DNA of 64,000 bases from assembly GCA_002415135.1 (NCBI GenBank), contig DIBY01000016.1, forward strand, positions 363,524 to 427,523, read 5' to 3'. Under the pieces are notes generated by a model. It had not been told where the DNA came from, did not search any database, and saw nothing but the letters and a program-made list of their open reading frames with translations. The stretch's first letter is position 1, and each line of letters opens with the position of its first letter. The position numbers and the translations under genes were made by a program. The DNA comes from Flavobacteriales bacterium UBA5040. GTDB lineage: Bacteria; Bacteroidota; Bacteroidia; Flavobacteriales; Weeksellaceae. Of this stretch, positions 58,553-64,000 are shown piece by piece.

Positions 58553-60937
58553 TTAGAAGTTATATTTAACATTGAAAATGATATTTCTGCCCATTTCGTA
58601 CGAGAAATAACGCATTCTGTTCAGGTAATCTTTATAATTGGTATCAAAAAGATTGGTCACATTTAAACCTGCCGTAAAATGTTTATTAAAGTCGAAACCG
58701 GTTTGCACACTCCACAAAGTATAAGTCGGCGGCGGAGTAGAAAGATCCAAAGTTTTCTCCACGTCTACTCCATTTTCAAAAATTTTGATGGTTGGATTGT
58801 AAACTGGAAATCTTTTTTGTTGTAAGAACGTTTGTTGCTGAACTTTGAAATAGAAATTTTTCCAGTCCTCTTTTTTAAATTCCAGACTGTTGGTGAAATT
58901 CGTTGGAACCATCATTATTAATGGTTGATCGTTTGTTTGATCTTGCCCATTGATGTAAGATAAATTTCCTCGATATTCAAAGTGATCATTTAGTTTCAAT
59001 TGCGCATCAACATCTAGTCCGTACATTTTCGCATCGATCTGTTTGTAAGACCACACTGGAAATACTCCACGAATGGTATTCTGAATTCCGGTCGGGATTT
59101 CAGTGATGAAGTTTTTAGTAATGAATAAGTAAGGATTCACAGTCACTCTTAAACCATCGAGAATATTCAGTTTTCCATCAATATTTAAATTGAATTGATT
59201 TCCATCTTCATTTTTAATTCCCATATTTCCAACTTCGATAATCGCCGCGGAATGATGCAATCCATCCGCAAAAAGTTCTGCAACATTCGGCGTACGTCCG
59301 ACTTTCGCGTAATTGAATTTGATATCTAAATTTTTAGAAGGCTGATAATCTAAACCTGCATTAAATGATAAATTCTTGAAAGTTAAATTCGGTTTTGTAA
59401 AAACACGGTTTCCTTCAGTCTTCACATAAAACTCAGAAAAGTCTTCTGCGTAAAGATTTTCCCAATCGCTTAAATCATACCATTTTTTGACTTCATATTT
59501 TGCAACATCATATCTCAATCCAGCTTCAGCATTTAAGTGTGGAGTCAACTTATATTTGAAAACAGAATAAAGTCCGCCGGCATATTGATCATAATTAGGA
59601 ACCAATCTTCTGGCTTGAGTTTCTGGCGTAGAATAATTGAACTGGTATTTTAAATCGATTCCCGTTTCTAAACTCCAGAACTCTCTCTCGATAAAATCAT
59701 TGATATTAATTTGATTCGTAAATAATTCCAAATCTAAAGAAGGAACCTGGGCCAACTCGCCACGTCTCACATCATATTCCTTTCTATGATTGTATTGAAA
59801 GTTATAATCGAAAGACAGTTTTCCCAGATTCTCAAATCTTTTAAAAGCAGAAATCTTGGCGATATGATGCTGCACATCCTGTTTCGGATTATCAATCGAA
59901 TACGAAAAATCTCTTTGGTAAATCGGAATATCGGAAGTCAAAGCTTTATAAAAATCTTCTAAATTCCCTAAGTCAGAGCCTCTGTAAATTCCAATTTCAG
60001 AATCAGTCACGCTGTAGTCAAAAGAAATTCCTTGTAAAAAAGTATTATTCTGAACGGTGAAACTGAACGATTGATTTTGCAAACCAGTATTCATCAAGTT
60101 GTAATCAGGTGTTTTCAAATCGCCCAATTTTTTAAATCCGCCCGTTGTTTTTATTGCCCAACCATTTTCCCACGTTTTCAGTAGATTAATTCCAAGTCCA
60201 ACACCTTGACCATTTGAGATTCCTGAAAGATTAGCACTTCCCTGAATGGTATCTGTTCTTTTGTAAACGGCCGGTTCCAAAACTACCACGCCGCCGATCG
60301 CATCACTTCCATATTTTAAAGCTGAAGCTCCTTTAATCACATCGATATGATCAAATTGATTAACGTCAATATTCGGTGCATGTTCAACGCCCCATTCCTG
60401 CTCGGCCATTTTTACGCCGTTATTGATAATCGGTACGCGGCTCCCATACAATCCGTGGATAATTGGTTTCGCAATATTATTTCCACTCTTCAAAGCGCCA
60501 ACACCTGAAATACTGGACAAGATATTCCCTAAATTCTCCGTTGAATTTCGGTCAATTTCGCTTCTATCCAACGATTTTACGATTAAGGAATTAGCATTTT
60601 TGTGCGTTCCGTGCAGCGTAATGGTTTCGATATCTTCAATGTGATGTTCGAGTTGAAGGGTAATCTCCAGATCTTTATTGACATTGAGTTCTTCCGTAAT
60701 CGCATCACAATCTGGATGGTTTGCGATGAGCTTATAGTTTCCTTTTGGAACTGCTTTGAAAATAAAATTCCCTTTGGAATCTGAAATCTGGGTGGATGTT
60801 CCGATGGTAATTTTTGCCTCTTTTAACGGTACTTTGTCGTGAAAATCGATCACTTTTCCTTTGACTGTAAATGTTGTTTGAGCGTTAGTGAATAGCAATC
60901 CAAACAAGATTGCGATGATATTTATAATAAATTTCAT
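58553..60937 (-). CDS. TonB-dependent receptor, possibly for a metal (ZnuD-like)
   Basis: 794 residues. Signal peptide KFIINIIAILFGLLFTNAQ; a carboxypeptidase-regulatory-like domain at about 22-100 (FTVKGKVIDFHDKVPLKEAK); plug at about 115-225 with KPIIHGLYGSRVPIINNGV and FDHIDVIKGASALKYGSDAI; then the 22-strand barrel ending in IIFNVKYNF. HGLYGSRVPIINNG and VEHAPNID recall ZnuD-type zinc receptors and their Bacteroidetes relatives. The small HDHG / CLSCH protein upstream supports a metal role, which remains inference. It lies in one cluster with the lipoprotein downstream. Confidence 0.9.
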   Translation of the reverse strand: MKFIINIIAILFGLLFTNAQTTFTVKGKVIDFHDKVPLKEAKITIGTSTQISDSKGNFIFKAVPKGNYKLIANHPDCDAITEELNVNKDLEITLQLEHHIEDIETITLHGTHKNANSLIVKSLDRSEIDRNSTENLGNILSSISGVGALKSGNNIAKPIIHGLYGSRVPIINNGVKMAEQEWGVEHAPNIDVNQFDHIDVIKGASALKYGSDAIGGVVVLEPAVYKRTDTIQGSANLSGISNGQGVGLGINLLKTWENGWAIKTTGGFKKLGDLKTPDYNLMNTGLQNQSFSFTVQNNTFLQGISFDYSVTDSEIGIYRGSDLGNLEDFYKALTSDIPIYQRDFSYSIDNPKQDVQHHIAKISAFKRFENLGKLSFDYNFQYNHRKEYDVRRGELAQVPSLDLELFTNQININDFIEREFWSLETGIDLKYQFNYSTPETQARRLVPNYDQYAGGLYSVFKYKLTPHLNAEAGLRYDVAKYEVKKWYDLSDWENLYAEDFSEFYVKTEGNRVFTKPNLTFKNLSFNAGLDYQPSKNLDIKFNYAKVGRTPNVAELFADGLHHSAAIIEVGNMGIKNEDGNQFNLNIDGKLNILDGLRVTVNPYLFITKNFITEIPTGIQNTIRGVFPVWSYKQIDAKMYGLDVDAQLKLNDHFEYRGNLSYINGQDQTNDQPLIMMVPTNFTNSLEFKKEDWKNFYFKVQQQTFLQQKRFPVYNPTIKIFENGVDVEKTLDLSTPPPTYTLWSVQTGFDFNKHFTAGLNVTNLFDTNYKDYLNRMRYFSYEMGRNIIFNVKYNF

Positions 60938-61027
60938 TTAAATTAATTTTAAGTATAAAAAAACAAGAATATTTAAAAAACTGAAAATCAATTCTTTAAT
61001 ATTCCTTTCGAAAAAATAGAGCTGTTT

Positions 61028-61384
61028 TTAAATGAAAAATGCAGGCGGACCGCGTAAATGAAAATTGAAGAGTGAAAGTTTGACAAATTCCTTTTCATTC
61101 GTAAAGATCTCTAAATGAAAATCTTCAATTGAAATTGCTGAAAAGAAAAATTCCTGAGAATTGATGTATTTTCCCTCATGCAAAATATGACAGGATAAAC
61201 AATCTGCGTAATGCGCGGCTTCCGAAGAATTAGTAAAAGTTTTGTCAGCCTTTGTAAAATGGAAATCCTTAAAGACTTCGCCACTTCCGTGATCGTGAAA
61301 ACTTTGAGAAAACAAGGCCACGAAAAGATAGACCGCCGTAAACAGCGATGCTAAAAATTTTTGGCTTTTCTTATTTCTCAACAT
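61028..61384 (-). CDS. Small Cys/His protein (DUF2946-like) upstream of the TonB receptor
   Basis: 118 residues. Hydrophobic N-terminus (FLASLFTAVYLFVALFSQS) as signal or anchor, then FHDHGSG, DCLSCHILH and a C-terminal RGPPAFF. The spacing C-x2-C-H plus a final R-x-P-P is the pattern of the DUF2946-type small proteins found beside copper or zinc TonB receptors. Heme binding to CLSCH is conceivable because it has the CxxCH form, but the metal-operon context is more telling. A -7 box (TAAGTTTG) ends 4 bases before its ATG. Confidence 0.75.
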   Translation of the reverse strand: MLRNKKSQKFLASLFTAVYLFVALFSQSFHDHGSGEVFKDFHFTKADKTFTNSSEAAHYADCLSCHILHEGKYINSQEFFFSAISIEDFHLEIFTNEKEFVKLSLFNFHLRGPPAFFI

Positions 61385-61388
61385 TTTG

Positions 61389-61396
61389 CAAACTTA
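61389..61396 (-). promoter_or_regulatory. -7 box (TAAGTTTG, minus strand) abutting a start codon
   Basis: TAnnTTTG match ending 4 bases from the ATG at 61384. Confidence 0.5.
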
Positions 61397-61514
61397 GGGA
61401 TTTTAAAAGAAAAAGGAAAATGAACTTTTATTAATGGAAAAATGATATTAATCAGAATTTTAAAAACGGTTAAATCTCATATCATAAAGCCTTACATAAT
61501 TGATGGAGATTTCG

Positions 61515-61522
61515 TAAATTTG
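61515..61522 (+). promoter_or_regulatory. Putative -7 box (TAAATTTG) of pfkA
   Basis: TAnnTTTG match 17 bases before the ATG at 61540; TTAC at 61492-61495 stands at the -33 distance but matches only partly. Confidence 0.55.
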
Positions 61523-61539
61523 TGCTGAAATTTTTAACT

Positions 61540-62526
61540 ATGAAAGAAAGTGCAGTGAAAAAGATTGTAGTTCTCACCTCAGGTGGAGACGCACCCGGAA
61601 TGAACGCAGCTTTAAGAGCGGTTGTTAGAACAGCAAGTCACTACAAAATAGAATGCTACGGAGTAAGAGAAGGTTTTAATGGTTTGATTAATGATGATTT
61701 TACCAGAATGGGCCCCCGATCCGTTAAAAATATTATTACAGAAGGTGGAACGATTTTAAAGTCAGCCCGATCTTTAGAATTTAAAACACCAGCTGGTCGA
61801 AAAAAAGCTTTTGAAAACTGTCAGAAACATGGCATCGATGGAATGGTTTGTATCGGTGGAGACGGAACTTTCAGAGGTGCAAAAGTATTTAACGAAGAAT
61901 TTGGTATTCAGGTCATCGGAGTTCCCGGAACGATTGATAATGATATTTTCGGTACCGATAATACCATTGGATACGATACGGCTTTGAATACGGCCATGGA
62001 AGCTATCGACAAGATCAGAGATACTGCCACTTCGCACAACAGAATTTTCTTCGTGGAAGTTATGGGACGTGATGCAGGATTTATCGCTTTAAATAGCGGT
62101 TTGGCTACTGGCGCAATTGGGATTTTAATTCCAGAAAAGAAAGATAGTATCGACGAACTTTTTGCCACGTTCGAAAGAGCAGAAAAGGCTGGTAAAGCTT
62201 CAAGTATCGTCGTAGTTGCAGAAGGTGAAAAACTGGGCAGCATTTATGATATTGCGAAAGCAACCCAAAATGGTTTTCCAAGTTATGATATCCGAGTGGC
62301 CGTTTTAGGACACATCCAAAGAGGTGGTTCACCAAGTTGTGCAGACCGAGTGTTGGCGAGCAGATTAGGATACGGTGCCGTCATCGGATTAATGGATGGA
62401 AAAACTAATGTGATGGTAGGAATGCAGTCCAACAGAATGGTTTATACCGACATTGAAGAAGCGGTAAAAAAACACAATGAACTCGATCAGGATTTACTGA
62501 AAATTTCAGAAATCTTATCAATTTAA
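61540..62526 (+). CDS. pfkA: ATP-dependent 6-phosphofructokinase
   Basis: 328 residues from ATG at 61540; a TTG frame 18 bases earlier falls in the -7 box. Group A PFK motifs: LTSGGDAPGMNAALRAVVR, IGGDGTFRGA, GVPGTIDNDI with the catalytic TIDND, VEVMGRDAGF, and HIQRGGSPSCADRVLASRLG. Phosphorylates fructose 6-phosphate in glycolysis. GGDGT (not GGDDT) fits the ATP rather than PPi type. It is followed 33 bases later by gap, and the two probably form a glycolytic operon. Confidence 0.97.
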   Translation: MKESAVKKIVVLTSGGDAPGMNAALRAVVRTASHYKIECYGVREGFNGLINDDFTRMGPRSVKNIITEGGTILKSARSLEFKTPAGRKKAFENCQKHGIDGMVCIGGDGTFRGAKVFNEEFGIQVIGVPGTIDNDIFGTDNTIGYDTALNTAMEAIDKIRDTATSHNRIFFVEVMGRDAGFIALNSGLATGAIGILIPEKKDSIDELFATFERAEKAGKASSIVVVAEGEKLGSIYDIAKATQNGFPSYDIRVAVLGHIQRGGSPSCADRVLASRLGYGAVIGLMDGKTNVMVGMQSNRMVYTDIEEAVKKHNELDQDLLKISEILSI

Positions 62527-62559
62527 TTCAATAACAAATCTAATTTTAAAATAGAAATT

Positions 62560-63564
62560 ATGTCAAAAATCAAAGTAGGAATCAACGGATTCGGTAGAAT
62601 TGGTCGTCTTGTTTTCAGAGCAATGGCCGAAAGAGAAAACATCGAAGTTGTAGGAATCAACGACCTTATCAATGCCGAATACATGGCGTATATGCTAAAG
62701 TATGATTCAGTACACGGACAATTTAACGGTGAAGTTTCTGTCGAAGGAAATGACCTTATCGTTAACGGAAACAGAATCAGAGTAACTGCTGAAAAAGATC
62801 CTAACAATTTGAAATGGAACGAAGTAGGTGCTGAATATATCGTAGAATCTACAGGTTTATTCCTTTCTAAAGAAGCTGCTCAAGCACACATCAACGCTGG
62901 TGCGAAAAAAGTAGTTCTTTCTGCTCCTTCCAAAGATGACACGCCAATGTTTGTAATGGGTGTAAACCATAAAGAATTGACAGACGATATCAAAATTTTC
63001 TCTAACGCTTCTTGTACAACCAACTGTCTGGCGCCGATTGCGAAAGTAATGCACGACAACTTCGGAATCGTTGAAGGTTTAATGACGACAGTTCACGCAA
63101 CAACTGCTACTCAAAAAACAGTTGACGGACCATCAATGAAAGACTGGAGAGGTGGACGTTCTGCTTTGAACAATATCATCCCTTCTTCCACAGGTGCTGC
63201 AAAAGCAGTAGGAAAAGTAATTCCTGCTCTAAACGGAAAATTAACTGGAATGTCTTTCAGAGTACCAACAGCAGACGTTTCTGTAGTTGACTTAACCGTA
63301 AGATTAGAAAAACCAACTTCTTACGAAGAAATCTGCCAGGCAATGAAAGCTGCTTCAGAAGGTGAACTAAAAGGAATTTTAGGATATACCGAAGATGCTG
63401 TAGTTTCTCAGGATTTCGTGGGTGAAAAAAGAACTTCAGTATTCGATAAAGACGCTGGAATCATGTTATCTCCACAATTCGTGAAAATCGTTTCTTGGTA
63501 TGACAACGAAATGGGATACTCTAACAAATTAGCTGATTTGTTGGTACATTCTGCTTCCCTATAG
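62560..63564 (+). CDS. gap: Glyceraldehyde-3-phosphate dehydrogenase, type I
   Basis: 334 residues. NAD-binding INGFGRIGRLVFRA at the start; catalytic Cys152 in SNASCTTNCLAP; TVHATTATQKTVDGPS and WRGGRSALNNIIPSSTGAAK; WYDNEMGYSNKLADL near the end. Of the standard glycolytic length. Follows pfkA without a promoter of its own that I can see, so it may also be read from upstream. High use of frequent codons and strong conservation suit a highly expressed gene. Terminator follows. Confidence 0.98.
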   Translation: MSKIKVGINGFGRIGRLVFRAMAERENIEVVGINDLINAEYMAYMLKYDSVHGQFNGEVSVEGNDLIVNGNRIRVTAEKDPNNLKWNEVGAEYIVESTGLFLSKEAAQAHINAGAKKVVLSAPSKDDTPMFVMGVNHKELTDDIKIFSNASCTTNCLAPIAKVMHDNFGIVEGLMTTVHATTATQKTVDGPSMKDWRGGRSALNNIIPSSTGAAKAVGKVIPALNGKLTGMSFRVPTADVSVVDLTVRLEKPTSYEEICQAMKAASEGELKGILGYTEDAVVSQDFVGEKRTSVFDKDAGIMLSPQFVKIVSWYDNEMGYSNKLADLLVHSASL

Positions 63565-63600
63565 GAAATAAGCAATTGTTAATAAGCAATTAGTAATAGG

Positions 63601-63632
63601 AACCTCTCGAATTTTCGGGAGGTTTTTTTTGT
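63601..63632 (+). terminator. Terminator of gap
   Basis: Stem AACCTCTCGA / TTCGGGAGGTT with one wobble, then eight T. Confidence 0.9.
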
Positions 63633-64000
63633 ATGATAATTTGGGCAATCCCCTCGCCTTGCTTTTCCAGCCGCTCGGGTCGGGCTATCCGTTGCAATCT
63701 TTTTTCCTCACCCCAACCCTCTCCAGAGGAGAGGGAGCCCACGCAAAAAAAAAGGATTTCCACTTCTATCCCTATTGCAAGGCAGTTATAACAATCCAAT
63801 TGGTTTAAAAATTGTAGAAAGAAATCCGTAACTTAACCTGCAAGAAATTTCAAAACATTTTGTGAACCAAATAAATTTCCCCTTGCTGAGCGAAGCGCCT
63901 TTGCGAACGTAACTTAAAAAGCATGATGTTTAAAAATCTTTGCATTCCTTGCGTTAAAAATCATTAGATATCTACAGAGATTAATAAACTATGACACCAA
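63633..64000. other. Non-coding end of the window
   Basis: After copy B (to 63781) there is AT-rich sequence with a block CTTTGCGAAC / CCTTGCGTTAAAAA (63889-63959) that looks like another dispersed intergenic repeat. No gene start is seen before the window ends. Confidence 0.45.
63641..63781. repeat. Dispersed hairpin element, copy B
   Basis: Left block GTCGGGCTATCCGTTGCAAT (63679-63698) with CTTTTTT after it, right block AAAAAAGGATTTCCACTTCT (63748-63767). Between them sits a perfect hairpin CCCTCTCC-AGA-GGAGAGGG (63717-63735). Right behind the gap terminator, as copy A follows the CBS-like gene. Confidence 0.65.

Noticed and set aside
61028..61384. CLSCH as a cytochrome c heme site
   Set aside because: A single CxxCH in a small protein beside a metal-type TonB receptor, with a final RGPP, fits the DUF2946-like group better.
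63590..63799. 69-codon minus-strand open frame
   Set aside because: It is a translation of the repeat element copy B and the gap terminator.
1..64000. CRISPR array, tRNA, rRNA, prophage, toxin-antitoxin or defence system
   Set aside because: No regular direct repeats with spacers, no cloverleaf-like gap, and no protein of such families was seen in the gaps or genes.

Overview
The window is AT-rich, tightly packed chromosome of a Bacteroidota bacterium, most likely a Flavobacteriales / Weeksellaceae member of the Chryseobacterium-Kaistella type. The indications are type IX secretion C-terminal sorting domains, promoters of the TTTG-N19-TAnnTTTG type with little Shine-Dalgarno signal, frequent TTG starts, and many families confined to Bacteroidetes (OstA-like, DUF4834, DUF6263, DUF6341/DUF6427, YfhO, START-like). 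The genus is inferred from protein style, not from a database match. I saw no rRNA, tRNA, CRISPR array, prophage or insertion-sequence transposase.

Layout. 1-3.4 kb: end of a hybrid histidine kinase with three receiver domains, then a receiver protein, CheR, a CheB catalytic domain and another receiver, all tightly coupled. 3.5-9.7 kb: a fused OPRT-ODCase (UMP synthase), an AEC transporter, a DsbA/FrnE-like oxidoreductase, a Gre factor, an MFS exporter and a DUF4846 protein. 9.8-17.9 kb: cell-surface genes, namely an M1-peptidase-like protein without its zinc motif joined to a barrel-like region, two secreted T9SS cargo proteins and a 1077-residue outer-membrane-type protein. 18-31.5 kb: NamZ-like muramidase back to back with an ABC permease, a CBS-like PLP enzyme, GT4 glycosyltransferase, YfhO protein, lipoprotein, M3 peptidase, cupin, LPG-synthase-TM protein and panD. 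31.8-37.3 kb: HU, pdxH, YqgE/AlgH, a cell-wall amidase, a degenerate class IV aminotransferase with a START-like partner, and an unrecognised membrane-protein/lipoprotein pair. 37.4-46.7 kb (minus strand): class III aminotransferase, OstA-like, Fur-like, Kup, PDH E1-beta, DUF2147, LTA-synthase-like. 46.8-52.7 kb (mainly plus): PssA, exonuclease, FAH hydrolase, UspA, DUF6427/6341, DUF3109, MgtC. 52.9-63.6 kb: M16 peptidase fused to a LolA-like domain, trigger factor, a TonB-receptor cluster with a small Cys/His protein, then pfkA and gap.

Most of this is housekeeping and envelope biology. The least explained structure is in the gaps: at least four diverged copies (near 21.8, 35.9, 38.6 and 63.7 kb) of one dispersed hairpin element with two conserved blocks and a variable, sometimes palindromic insert, plus two other small repeat families. 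Other points worth a second look are the eukaryote-like UMP synthase fusion, two probable pseudoenzymes, a muramidase/ABC-permease divergon whose start codons are 4 bases apart, and three genes whose -7 boxes sit 4-5 bases from the start codon, suggesting leaderless mRNAs.
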